DNA of 51,124 bases from Lachnospiraceae bacterium AC3007 (GTDB taxonomy: Bacteria > Bacillota > Clostridia > Lachnospirales > Lachnospiraceae), in the NCBI GenBank assembly GCA_000621405.1, contig JHYK01000019.1, forward strand, positions 1-51,124. Reading direction: 5' to 3'. The position numbers were made by a program, and so were the translations under genes. The notes under the pieces are model-generated. The model ran no database searches. It was not told where the DNA came from and was given only the letters and a program-made list of their open reading frames with translations. Shown piece after piece: positions 1 through 15,516 of this stretch (positions are counted from its first letter, which is position 1; the number at the start of each line of letters is the position of its first letter).

Positions 1-23
1 ATCCCTCTTCCCCTGTGCACATG

Positions 24-53
24 AAAAAGGATGCCTGTAGGGCATCCTTTTTT
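24..53 (+). terminator. Rho-independent terminator of an upstream gene
   Basis: The inverted repeat GGATGCC / GGCATCC (29-35 and 41-47) has a 5-base loop, with an A-run before it and a T-run after it. This is a typical intrinsic terminator, and the A-run would let it work in both directions. The gene it serves lies outside the window. Confidence 0.85.
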
Positions 54-173
54 GTGTGCATAAAGGGATTCGAACCGCTGCGACGGCGAAGCCGGGATCA
101 AACCGTTTTTACCGGATAGACGTAGAAACCGACCGAATGCGCAAAATCGCTGTCATAGCAGATTTTCCTTACG

Positions 174-179
174 TATAAT
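174..179 (+). promoter_or_regulatory. Possible -10 box for the double-glycine peptide gene
   Basis: A perfect TATAAT lies 45 bases before the ATG of the small peptide gene. No convincing -35 box is seen 17 bases upstream, so this is a tentative promoter. An AGGAGG ribosome binding site at 211-216 follows it. Confidence 0.35.
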
Positions 180-224
180 CGGACAGAAGCAAGGAAATAC
201 AGCTCTGATAAGGAGGAAAACAAA

Positions 225-515
225 ATGGCTGAGAATATGAAACTTAACGATGAGGCAATGGCAAAGGCAAACGGTGGAGCAGCGGATGTTGATCCCTACG
301 GATATCTTTGTGACGGAACAGTAGGCACAGGCACAGCACATGGAACAACGAATGGAGTGGAAACCACAGACTATTCAGTAGATGGAGATAACGGAAAGGG
401 ATACTGGGCTTCATATTTAGGCGATGGTGCATTAAGCCCCGGAACGAGAGTACGTATCACCCATGTAGAGAGCGGATGGAATGCCGGTGGATATGAGATC
501 GAGATCATAATCTAA
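225..515 (+). CDS. Double-glycine leader peptide, bacteriocin-like or orphan RiPP-like precursor
   Basis: This is a 96-residue protein. Its N-terminus contains LNDEAMAKANGG, the kind of leader that C39-peptidase ABC exporters cut after Gly-Gly (residues 17-18). The remaining 78 residues are rich in Gly, Thr, Asp and Tyr, contain a single Cys (residue 29), and end in a hydrophobic beta-strand-like tail. The start is set by AGGAGG 9 bases upstream. No modification enzyme, exporter or immunity gene lies next to it; the nearest C39 exporter in this window is 27 kb away, at 27032. Its 5' untranslated end (TAAGGAGGAA... ATGGCTGA) resembles that of the second such peptide at 21821. Family knowledge supports export and leader removal. 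The function of the mature peptide is unknown; it may be a class II bacteriocin-like or signalling peptide. Confidence 0.6.
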   Translation: MAENMKLNDEAMAKANGGAADVDPYGYLCDGTVGTGTAHGTTNGVETTDYSVDGDNGKGYWASYLGDGALSPGTRVRITHVESGWNAGGYEIEIII

Positions 516-542
516 GACTCCCTATTGAATAAAAAAAAAGTA

Positions 543-571
543 TTGACAAACTGAAATTATGAGTTTATAGT
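543..571 (+). promoter_or_regulatory. glnN promoter
   Basis: TTGACA (543-548) and TATAGT (566-571) are separated by exactly 17 bases. Transcription would begin near 575-578, only about 15 bases before a strong terminator hairpin. The same arrangement, with the same -10 sequence, occurs before asnB (6124-6152) and before the tRNA genes (50010-50038). Confidence 0.8.
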
Positions 572-590
572 AACGAACCATAAAGGCAAA

Positions 591-625
591 GGTGCTTTGG
601 ACGAAAGTCCGGAGCACCTTTTTTT
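591..625 (+). terminator. Early terminator / attenuator in the glnN leader
   Basis: An uninterrupted 12-bp stem (GGTGCTTTGGAC with GTCCGGAGCACC, including G-T pairs) is closed by a GAAA tetraloop and followed by seven T. It sits between the glnN promoter and the glnN ribosome binding site, so expression of glnN requires read-through. The preceding bases GCAAAGGTGC and ATAGTAAC recur before amt and asnB. This suggests shared antitermination control, with the ANTAR protein at 21053 as the obvious candidate (inference). Confidence 0.85.
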
Positions 626-650
626 GTCACAAAATAAGGAGGACAATACT

Positions 651-2750
651 ATGGAAAACAACATCCCCGAACTGTTCGGAAGCCTTGTCTTCAGCGACAA
701 GATCATGAGAGATAAGCTTCCGCATGATATGTATAAGGCATTGAGGAAGACTATAGATAATAATACACACCTGGAGCTTGATGTAGCGAATGCGGTCGCG
801 GTAGCAATGAAGGAATGGGCAGTTGAAAACGGAGCCACACATTTTACTCACTGGTTCCAGCCCATGACAGGATACACTGCTGAAAAGCATGACAGCTTCA
901 TATGTCCTGTAGGCGGCGGAGAGGTCATCATGGAGTTTTCGGGAAAGGAACTCGTAAAGGGTGAGCCCGATGCTTCAAGCTTTCCGTCAGGCGGTATAAG
1001 AGCCACATTTGAAGCAAGAGGCTATACAGCATGGGATCCCACAAGCCCCGCTTTCATTAAGGACAAGACCCTGTATATCCCCACAGCCTTCTGTTCATAC
1101 AGCGGAGAAGCTCTTGATAAGAAGACACCGCTCTTAAGGTCGATGGATGCGATAAGCAAAGAAGCAGTAAAGATACTGAAGCTTCTCGGCAAGGAGGATG
1201 TGACAAATGTCCTTACTACAGTCGGTCCCGAGCAGGAATATTTCCTCATAGATAAGGAAGATTACAAAAAGAGGAAGGATCTTATCTTTACCGGAAGGAC
1301 ACTGCTTGGAGCTCCCGCTCCCAAGGGCCAGGAGATGGACGATCACTACTTCGGCAATCTCAGGACAAGAGTTGCTGACTTCATGCATGATCTCGATGAA
1401 GAGCTCTGGAAGCTCGGGATCCCGGCTAAGACAAAGCACAATGAAGTGGCTCCCTGCCAGCATGAGCTCGCTCCGGTATTTGATACCACAAACGTCGCGG
1501 TGGACCACAACCAGCTCACGATGGAAGTGATGAAAAAGGTTGCCGAAAGACATGGATATATGTGCCTTCTTCACGAGAAGCCTTTTGCCGGTATCAACGG
1601 ATCCGGAAAGCACAACAACTGGTCGCTCACTACCAATACGGGAGAGAACCTGCTGAACCCGGGGAGGACTCCTGCGGAGAACACCCAGTTTCTTATCTTC
1701 CTTTCGGCAGTGATAAAGGCGGTCGATGAATATGCGGATCTTTTAAGGCTGTCGGTCGCAAGCGCAGGCAACGATCACAGATTAGGCGCGAACGAGGCGC
1801 CTCCCGCGATCATATCGATCTTCCTCGGAGATGAGCTGACTGGCGTGATAGAAGCGATCGAAAAGGACGAGTACTTCGGAAAGGTTGAGAAGGTCAAGGT
1901 TGATATCGGAGCAAAGGTCCTGCCTCATTTTATGAAGGATACTACCGACAGGAACCGTACATCGCCGTTCGCCTTCACCGGAAATAAATTCGAGTTCAGA
2001 TCGCTGGGGTCGAGCGTATCGATAGCAGGACCGAACATAATGCTCAACACATCCGTTGCGGAATCGCTCAGTGAATTCTATGAGAAACTTAAGGATGTAA
2101 AGCCTGAGGATATGGATGATGCAGTCCATAAGCTTGTGAAGGAAACGATCATAAAGCATAAGAGGGTAATATTCAACGGCAACGGATATGCGCCTGAATG
2201 GGTCGAGGAGGCAGAGAAGAGAGGTCTCTATAATCTCAAGTCCACGCCGGATGCGATGCCTGCATTTATTGCAGAGAAAAATGTGAAGCTTTTCACAAAG
2301 CACAACATCTACTCCGAGACAGAGCTTCATTCCAGATATGAGATAAGGATCGAGAATTACACCAAGACTCTTCATATCGAGGCGCTGACTCTGAAGGATA
2401 TGATATTAAAGCAGTTCGCACCTTCGGTAGTAGCATATACGGATGATCTTACAGATTCGGTGCTGAAGAAGAAGCAGCTGGGCGTGGAGGCCGGATGCGA
2501 TACCCAGACCGATCTGATAAAGAAGCTCTCGGGCTACTATGACAACATGATAAAGGCTACTGCAAAGCTTTCCGAGGATACGGACAAGGCAGAGAGCATG
2601 GAGCTTAATATAGACCAGGCAAAGTTCTATCATGATGTGGTGCTTGCGGACATGGAGGAGATCAGAAAGTATGCCGATGCAGCCGAGCCTCTCCTTCCTG
2701 AGGAGTATCTGCCGTATCCGACATATGAACAGATGTTGTTTTATGTTTGA
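651..2750 (+). CDS. glnN: Type III glutamine synthetase (GlnN)
   Basis: This 699-residue enzyme makes glutamine from glutamate, ammonia and ATP in the cytoplasm. Its length is far above the roughly 440-470 of type I enzymes and matches the GSIII family. Typical GSIII stretches are present, such as the region with NEVAPCQHELAPVF and the GINGSGKHNNWS motif of the active site. The start is the ATG at 651, preceded by AAGGAGGAC; an in-frame ATG at 597 lies inside the terminator hairpin and is unlikely to be used. The gene is the first of the nitrogen block and is followed by the ammonium channel. Its leader holds a promoter and an early terminator, so it is probably controlled by antitermination. 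A second, unrelated-type glutamine synthetase lies at 19867. Confidence 0.96.
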   Translation: MENNIPELFGSLVFSDKIMRDKLPHDMYKALRKTIDNNTHLELDVANAVAVAMKEWAVENGATHFTHWFQPMTGYTAEKHDSFICPVGGGEVIMEFSGKELVKGEPDASSFPSGGIRATFEARGYTAWDPTSPAFIKDKTLYIPTAFCSYSGEALDKKTPLLRSMDAISKEAVKILKLLGKEDVTNVLTTVGPEQEYFLIDKEDYKKRKDLIFTGRTLLGAPAPKGQEMDDHYFGNLRTRVADFMHDLDEELWKLGIPAKTKHNEVAPCQHELAPVFDTTNVAVDHNQLTMEVMKKVAERHGYMCLLHEKPFAGINGSGKHNNWSLTTNTGENLLNPGRTPAENTQFLIFLSAVIKAVDEYADLLRLSVASAGNDHRLGANEAPPAIISIFLGDELTGVIEAIEKDEYFGKVEKVKVDIGAKVLPHFMKDTTDRNRTSPFAFTGNKFEFRSLGSSVSIAGPNIMLNTSVAESLSEFYEKLKDVKPEDMDDAVHKLVKETIIKHKRVIFNGNGYAPEWVEEAEKRGLYNLKSTPDAMPAFIAEKNVKLFTKHNIYSETELHSRYEIRIENYTKTLHIEALTLKDMILKQFAPSVVAYTDDLTDSVLKKKQLGVEAGCDTQTDLIKKLSGYYDNMIKATAKLSEDTDKAESMELNIDQAKFYHDVVLADMEEIRKYADAAEPLLPEEYLPYPTYEQMLFYV

Positions 2751-2760
2751 TAAATAAAGC

Positions 2761-2783
2761 AGTCCGGGCAAAAGGACCGGACC
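2761..2783 (+). promoter_or_regulatory. Small hairpin upstream of the amt attenuator
   Basis: GTCCGG (2762-2767) pairs with CCGGAC (2777-2782) around a 9-base loop, just after the glnN stop codon. It lies upstream of the conserved ATAGTAAC (2787-2794) and the terminator hairpin. It may be the first arm of a two-hairpin antitermination element, but this is not established. Confidence 0.4.
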
Positions 2784-2802
2784 GCAATAGTAACTGTAAC
2801 GC

Positions 2803-2839
2803 AAAGGCGCGTTCCCGATGGGGGATGCGCCTTTATTTT
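2803..2839 (+). terminator. Terminator / attenuator between glnN and amt
   Basis: A 14-bp stem (2803-2816 with 2821-2834, loop GATG) is followed by ATTTT. It is preceded by ATAGTAAC and GCAAAGGCGC, the same words found in the glnN and asnB leaders. No clear -35 box is visible here, so the element may control read-through from glnN into amt rather than a new transcript. Confidence 0.8.
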
Positions 2840-2856
2840 GAAGGGAGGAAACGATC

Positions 2857-4611
2857 ATGGCAACAGAGATTTTAGAAGCCATCAACACAGAAGTATATGG
2901 CGTCTGGTTTTTGATAGGAGCAGCGCTGGTCTTCTGGATGCAGGCCGGATTTGCGATGTGTGAAGCAGGTTTCACCAGAGCAAAGAACTCGGGAAACATC
3001 ATCATGAAAAACCTTATGGACTTCTGTATAGGTACGGTGATGTGGTTTATCTGCGGAGCATCATTGATGCTCGGAGAAAACATGCTCGGAGGATTTGCGG
3101 GACAGTTTTCATTCGATGTGTTCAGTAACTATGCAAACTTTGATTACTCGGCATTTGTATTCAACCTGGTCTTCTGTGCCACGACAGCAACGATCGTGTC
3201 CGGATCCATGGCCGAGAGGACAAAGTTTTCATCATACTGCATTTATTCCGCAGTCATATCCGCGCTGATCTATCCGATAGAAGCGCACTGGACATGGGGC
3301 GGAGGATTCCTCGCACAGTGGGGCTTCCATGATTATGCAGGATCAAACTGCATACATATGGTAGGCGGCATCTGCGCATTAGTCGGAGCATGGATGCTGG
3401 GTCCCCGTATCGGAAAGTTTGTAAAAGACAAGAACGGAAAAGTCACGAAGATCAATGCTTTCCCGGGACACAACCTTGTAGTGGCAGCTCTCGGCGTATT
3501 CATCCTCTGGCTTGGCTGGTACGGCTTCAACGGCGCAGCAGCAACTGACGTTCCTACTTTAGGATCCATCTTCCTTACGACTACCGTGGCGCCGGCTGTT
3601 GCAACAGTCGTATGCATGATCTTTACCTGGATCAAGTACGGCAAGCCCGATGTGTCGATGTGTCTCAACGCTTCACTTGCAGGTCTTGTGGCCATCACGG
3701 CTCCCTGTGACGTGACGGACTGCGCAGGCGCGGCAGTGATAGGAGCAGTAGCAGGCGTTCTGGTGGTATTCGGAGTATGGTTCTGTGATAATGTGATCCA
3801 TGTGGACGATCCCGTGGGAGCAGTCGCAGTTCATATGTTCAACGGAATATGGGGCACCATCGCTGTAGGTCTTTTTGCTACAGCATCCGCTCCGGGTTTT
3901 GCTTCAGCAGAAATTAAAGAAGGACTGTTTTACGGCGGCGGAGTGGAACAGCTCATCAAGCAGCTTGGCGGCATGGGAGTGACCATTGCATGGTCGGTAG
4001 TGACTATAGTCATCACATATTCACTCATCAAAGCGTTCAACGGACTCAGGGTATCTGAGGAGGAAGAGATAACCGGTCTCGACCGCACCGAGCACGGACT
4101 TACGAGCGCATATGCAGGATTCTCGATCATGGATATATCAAACACCATGACAATGGAAGTGAACGAGAACACAAGCCTCGGCGCCGATGAATACGAAGAA
4201 GCGAGCGAAGCGAAGAAGAATGCGGCGGTACCTGTGGTACAGGCTTTCAAGGATACAGGCATAAGCAAGGTGGTCATCATAGCAAGACTGTCAAGATACG
4301 ATACACTGCGTAAGGCTATGAACGATCTCGGAGTCACCGGCATGACAGTAACACAGGTCATGGGCTGCGGCGTCCAGAAGGGTGCGGGAGACAGATACCG
4401 CGGAGTCGAAGTCGATGCGACACTGCTTCCTAAAGTCAAGGTTGAGGTAGTCGTAAGCAAGATCCCTGTGGAGGCTGTCATAGAGTCAGCGAAGAAGGCT
4501 CTGTACACCGGACATATCGGCGACGGAAAGATATTCGTATATCCTGTTGAAAAGGTCGTCAAGATAAGGACCGGAGAAGAAGATTATGATGCACTTCAGG
4601 ATGTTGAGTAA
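2857..4611 (+). CDS. amt: Ammonium channel fused to a PII signal domain (Amt-GlnB)
   Basis: This is a 584-residue protein. Residues 1 to about 410 form the multi-pass Amt/MEP/Rh ammonium channel of the cell membrane, with typical stretches such as GAALVFWMQAGFAMCEAG and the conserved His-containing HMFNGIWGT. After a polar linker, residues from about 470 to the end form a complete PII (GlnB/GlnK) domain with a T-loop containing GCGVQKG and RGVEVD, then LPKVKVEVVV and the C-terminal TGHIGDGKIF nucleotide-binding signature. PII normally binds Amt as a separate trimer and closes it at high 2-oxoglutarate/ATP status; here the regulator is covalently attached. The usual uridylylation Tyr of the T-loop is replaced (RGVEV rather than RGAEY), so control is probably by ligand binding only. 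A good ribosome binding site, GGGAGGAAA, precedes the ATG. Confidence 0.95.
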   Translation: MATEILEAINTEVYGVWFLIGAALVFWMQAGFAMCEAGFTRAKNSGNIIMKNLMDFCIGTVMWFICGASLMLGENMLGGFAGQFSFDVFSNYANFDYSAFVFNLVFCATTATIVSGSMAERTKFSSYCIYSAVISALIYPIEAHWTWGGGFLAQWGFHDYAGSNCIHMVGGICALVGAWMLGPRIGKFVKDKNGKVTKINAFPGHNLVVAALGVFILWLGWYGFNGAAATDVPTLGSIFLTTTVAPAVATVVCMIFTWIKYGKPDVSMCLNASLAGLVAITAPCDVTDCAGAAVIGAVAGVLVVFGVWFCDNVIHVDDPVGAVAVHMFNGIWGTIAVGLFATASAPGFASAEIKEGLFYGGGVEQLIKQLGGMGVTIAWSVVTIVITYSLIKAFNGLRVSEEEEITGLDRTEHGLTSAYAGFSIMDISNTMTMEVNENTSLGADEYEEASEAKKNAAVPVVQAFKDTGISKVVIIARLSRYDTLRKAMNDLGVTGMTVTQVMGCGVQKGAGDRYRGVEVDATLLPKVKVEVVVSKIPVEAVIESAKKALYTGHIGDGKIFVYPVEKVVKIRTGEEDYDALQDVE

Positions 4612-4633
4612 CTGAGTAACATAGAGTATTTTA

Positions 4634-4667
4634 GAGGCATGGGCCGGTCTTTCCGGTGCCATGCCTC
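4634..4667 (+). promoter_or_regulatory. Stable hairpin in the purF leader
   Basis: GAGGCATGG (4634-4642) pairs perfectly with CCATGCCTC (4659-4667), with an inner CCGG/CCGG helix and a TCTTT loop. No T-run follows, so it is not a normal terminator. It lies between amt and purF and ends 21 bases before the purF start, so it may act as an RNA processing site or leader structure. Function unknown. Confidence 0.5.
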
Positions 4668-4688
4668 AAATGCGTGATCGGAGAAAAA

Positions 4689-6065
4689 ATGACTGACAAA
4701 GGTATCCATGAAGAATGCGGTGTGTTCGGGATATATTCAAAAAGGAATATCAATGCCGCTCAGTACATCTATTACGGACTTACGGCCCTGCAGCACAGAG
4801 GCCAGGAGTCAGCGGGGATCGTGGTATGCGATACCTGCGGCCCTATAGGCAATATCAGCGGACACAAGGATATGGGACTTGTGAATGAAGTCTTTCATAA
4901 GGAGACTCTGGACAGGCTTAAGGGCAATATAGGCATAGGTCATGTGAGATATTCAACAGCAGGAAAAAGCACAAAAGAAAACGCGCAGCCGGTCTTTATC
5001 AACTACGCCAAAGGTACGATAGCGCTTGCGCACAACGGAAACATAATCAATTCAGATGAGATAAGAAAAGCGCTTATCGATGAAGGGGCGGTATTCAACG
5101 GAGACTCGGATTCCGAGGTGATAGCTTATAAGATCGCGGAAGAGAGGATGCACTGTTCATCAATAGAGGAGGCGTCAGAGAACGTCTCAAAACTCCTTAA
5201 GGGAGGCTTTGCGCTTCTTATCTTAAGTCCCAGAAAGCTCATCTGCATAAGGGATCCGTGGGGGCTGAAGCCTCTGTGTCTCGGCATGCTCGATGATATG
5301 TATGTGTGCGCATCGGAGAGCAGTGCGTTGAGGGCCATCGGAGCCGATTATGTAAGAGATGTGTCGCCCGGTGAGATGGTGATGATAACGGAGGACGGCG
5401 TCAGATCAAAGCAGATACTTCAGGCGGATATAAAAGCGCATTGTGTATTTGAATATATTTATTTTGCAAGACTTGATTCGAAGATCGACGGGATCAGCGT
5501 ATATAATGCGAGGATAGAAGGCGGAAAGGCGCTGGCAAAGCGATACCCCGTCGATGCGGATGTGGTCACGGGAGTGCCGGATTCGGGACTTACTTCGGCG
5601 GCAGGATATGCGCAGGAGTCGGGGATACCTTTCAGGCTTGCTTTTGCAAAAAACAGCTATGTCGGAAGGACTTTCATCAAGCCGACAAAAGAGGAGAGGA
5701 CGAGCGCCGTCGCGATAAAGCTCCGTGTGATAGAAGACGTCGTGAAAGGAAAGAGAGTCGTGCTCACGGATGATTCGATAGTGCGCGGCACGACCCTTGC
5801 GAACATCATCAAAGAGATGAGAAGGTTCGGGGCTTTGGAAGTGCATGTAAGGATATCATCCCCGCCTTTTTTACACCCCTGTTATTACGGCACGGATGTT
5901 CCGGACAACTCCGAACTCATAGCAAGAGATCTGACGACGGAGCAGATAAGGAATAAGATAAACGCCGACTCTCTTGAATATCTGGATATAGAGGACCTTG
6001 ATGTGATGACCGGAGGGATGCCTTTGTGCAGGGCATGCTTTGACGGGAAATATCCGGTGCTCTGA
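4689..6065 (+). CDS. purF: Amidophosphoribosyltransferase
   Basis: This 458-residue enzyme starts purine synthesis by transferring the glutamine amide nitrogen to PRPP. The chosen ATG at 4689 (after GGAGAAAA) gives a short propeptide that ends just before CGVFG, so the catalytic Cys becomes the N-terminus after processing. The type 2 glutaminase domain (LQHRGQESAG, HVRYSTAG, HNGNI) fills the first half. The phosphoribosyltransferase domain carries the PRPP loop VLTDDSIVRGTT. Four Cys (in CVFEY, HPCYYG and LCRAC) match the iron-sulfur ligands of the Bacillus-type enzyme. An in-frame upstream ATG at 4656 lies inside the leader hairpin and is not favoured. The gene lies within a row of glutamine-using enzymes rather than beside other purine genes, so it may be tuned to nitrogen supply. 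Confidence 0.93.
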   Translation: MTDKGIHEECGVFGIYSKRNINAAQYIYYGLTALQHRGQESAGIVVCDTCGPIGNISGHKDMGLVNEVFHKETLDRLKGNIGIGHVRYSTAGKSTKENAQPVFINYAKGTIALAHNGNIINSDEIRKALIDEGAVFNGDSDSEVIAYKIAEERMHCSSIEEASENVSKLLKGGFALLILSPRKLICIRDPWGLKPLCLGMLDDMYVCASESSALRAIGADYVRDVSPGEMVMITEDGVRSKQILQADIKAHCVFEYIYFARLDSKIDGISVYNARIEGGKALAKRYPVDADVVTGVPDSGLTSAAGYAQESGIPFRLAFAKNSYVGRTFIKPTKEERTSAVAIKLRVIEDVVKGKRVVLTDDSIVRGTTLANIIKEMRRFGALEVHVRISSPPFLHPCYYGTDVPDNSELIARDLTTEQIRNKINADSLEYLDIEDLDVMTGGMPLCRACFDGKYPVL

Positions 6066-6123
6066 TAATGGACCGCAAACCCCGTCACCCGGGATCCGTT
6101 CCGTACGGCGGGATGAGAGGACA

Positions 6124-6152
6124 TTGACAAAATTTGAAATTAAGTCTATAGT
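6124..6152 (+). promoter_or_regulatory. asnB promoter
   Basis: TTGACA (6124-6129) and TATAGT (6147-6152) are separated by 17 bases, just as in the glnN promoter. The flanking sequence is also alike in both: ATTGACAAA before and TATAGTAAC after. An early terminator starts 19 bases after the -10 box. Confidence 0.8.
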
Positions 6153-6171
6153 AACAAATCGTAAAAGCAAA

Positions 6172-6206
6172 GGCGCTTTGGACATATGTCCGGGGCGCCT
6201 TTTTTT
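6172..6206 (+). terminator. Early terminator / attenuator in the asnB leader
   Basis: GGCGCTTTGGAC pairs along 12 bp with GTCCGGGGCGCC around an ATAT loop and is followed by seven T. Stem length, the CTTTGGAC..GTCC core and the preceding GCAAAGG match the glnN leader, while the loop and lower stem differ. The compensating stem changes (GGTGC/GCACC versus GGCGC/GCGCC) indicate that the RNA fold, not just the sequence, is kept. Confidence 0.85.
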
Positions 6207-6268
6207 CGTGGAAAAAGAGCAGGGGATCTGCCGGTCACGTGGAAAGGCAAAAAGCGGAGGAGAAGAAA

Positions 6269-13918
<7,650 letters not shown>

Positions 13919-13919
13919 A

Positions 13920-15425
13920 ATGGGAAAACCTACCGGTTTCATGGAGTATAAAAGGCGGGAGACAGAATGGGTCCAGCCGGCTGAGAGGATAAAAAACTTT
14001 GATGAATTCCATATGAACCTTAACCTTGTCGACAGGCAGCAGCAGGCAGCGAGATGCATGGCCTGCGGAGTTCCTTTTTGTCAGGCAGGAGTCATGATAT
14101 CCGGCATGGCATCGGGATGCCCTCTGCATAATCTCGTGCCGGAGACAAATGAGCTTCTGTATCACGGCAATCTGGAGCAGGCATATCGCAGGCTCTCCAA
14201 GACGCACAGCTTTCCGGAATTCACGGGAAGGGTGTGCCCGGCTCTTTGTGAGGCGGCATGCACCTGCGGTCATATCATGGAGCCTGTAACGACAAAGGAT
14301 AATGAAAAAGACATCATCGAGTATGCGTTTGAACATGGTCTTGTGGAAGAGGGTGAGCCCAAGGTGCGCACCGGGAAAAAAGTCGCTGTGATCGGAAGCG
14401 GCCCGTCAGGTCTTGCCTGCGCCCAGCTCCTCAACAGGAGAGGCCACAAGGTCACGGTATATGAAAGATCCGACAGACCGGGCGGACTGCTCCGCTACGG
14501 GATACCAAACATGAAACTCGACAAGAGGATAGTCGACAGGCGAATAGAGCTAATGAAAAGATCCGGCATAGAATTTTTATGCAGCGTCAATGTCGGAGTC
14601 GATATCAAAGCCGAAGAGCTGTACGAAAAGTATGACCGCGTCGTGCTCTGCTGCGGAGCTTCAAAGCCGCGCGACATAACTGCTCCGGGAAGAGAGGCAG
14701 AAGGGATAATGTTTGCCGTGCCCTTCCTTAAAGAAGTCAGCAAAAAGCTCATGGATAATGATTATGATCATAAAAAGATCATGAGCGCGAAGGATTTTTC
14801 CTTCGGCAGCATGAAAGGAAAAAATGTCATAGTGATAGGCGGAGGAGACACGGGCAATGACTGCGTGGGAACTTCCATAAGGCTTGGCGCAAAGTCCGTG
14901 ACGCAGATAGAGATGATGCCCGCCGCTCCTTCAGAAAGGCTTGCGTCCAATCCATGGCCCGAGTGGCCGAAGGTCCTTAAGACCGATTACGGACAGGAAG
15001 AAGCGATCTTTTGCTTCGGAAAGGATCCGAGGATATTTTCAACTACCGTCACAGATTTTATAATGGATGATAAAGGCGCGCTCAAAGCCGTCAAGACTGT
15101 CGGCCTTGAGAGGAAGACAGGGAAAGACGGAAAGGCCATCTTTGATCATGTGGAAGGAAGCGAAGCAGAGCTTCCCACGGATATAGTACTGATCGCAGCA
15201 GGCTTTCTGGGAAGCGAAGAATACGTTACGGAAGCGTTCGGCGTGAAGGTGAATGCGAGAGGCAATGTGGAGACTGCTGCGGAAGAATTTCAGACGAGCA
15301 ATGAGAACGTGTTCGTGGCAGGAGACATGCACAGAGGTCAGTCACTTGTAGTATGGGCGATCGCAGAAGGACGAAAGGCGGCTGCTGCGGTAGATGAGTC
15401 GCTGGTCGGATATACGAATCTTTGA
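13920..15425 (+). CDS. gltD: Glutamate synthase small subunit
   Basis: This 501-residue subunit passes electrons from NADPH through FAD and 4Fe-4S clusters to GltB. Cys motifs near the N-terminus (CMACGVPFC and CPALCEAACTCG) bind the clusters. Two nucleotide-binding folds follow: GSGPSGLACAQ for FAD and IGGGDTGNDC for NADPH. The C-terminal FAD-binding motif contains VFVAGDM. The ATG at 13920 is directly preceded by GGAAAGGAGGAG within the last codons of gltB; an earlier in-frame ATG at 13896 lacks a site and gives a non-canonical extension. Confidence 0.96.
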   Translation: MGKPTGFMEYKRRETEWVQPAERIKNFDEFHMNLNLVDRQQQAARCMACGVPFCQAGVMISGMASGCPLHNLVPETNELLYHGNLEQAYRRLSKTHSFPEFTGRVCPALCEAACTCGHIMEPVTTKDNEKDIIEYAFEHGLVEEGEPKVRTGKKVAVIGSGPSGLACAQLLNRRGHKVTVYERSDRPGGLLRYGIPNMKLDKRIVDRRIELMKRSGIEFLCSVNVGVDIKAEELYEKYDRVVLCCGASKPRDITAPGREAEGIMFAVPFLKEVSKKLMDNDYDHKKIMSAKDFSFGSMKGKNVIVIGGGDTGNDCVGTSIRLGAKSVTQIEMMPAAPSERLASNPWPEWPKVLKTDYGQEEAIFCFGKDPRIFSTTVTDFIMDDKGALKAVKTVGLERKTGKDGKAIFDHVEGSEAELPTDIVLIAAGFLGSEEYVTEAFGVKVNARGNVETAAEEFQTSNENVFVAGDMHRGQSLVVWAIAEGRKAAAAVDESLVGYTNL

Positions 15426-15516
15426 GGCTGTATGAAGGATGTGAAAGAAGAGCAGATTACGGAGGCCGGTAAAGTTGATCATGACCGATGCAAAAGACGC
15501 AGGTGATCGGAGGATC

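Noticed and set aside
61-105. GGGATTCGAACC, the reverse of a tRNA T-loop, near the left end
   Set aside because: No acceptor stem, anticodon loop or D-arm could be found around it on the minus strand, so it is chance or a remnant.
575-650. Canonical ANTAR two-hairpin target with six-base loops in the glnN leader
   Set aside because: I could not find two hairpins with the expected A1/G4 six-base loops; only the terminator and short conserved words are clear. Regulation by ANTAR remains inference.
575-650. Known glutamine riboswitch or T-box before glnN or asnB
   Set aside because: The leaders are too short and lack the conserved T-box sequence or the cyanobacterial-type glutamine aptamer core.
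1134-2375. Long open frames on the minus strand opposite glnN, and similar ones opposite gltB, carB and the ABC genes
   Set aside because: They mirror the codon pattern of strong + strand genes, have no ribosome binding sites, and resemble no protein I know.
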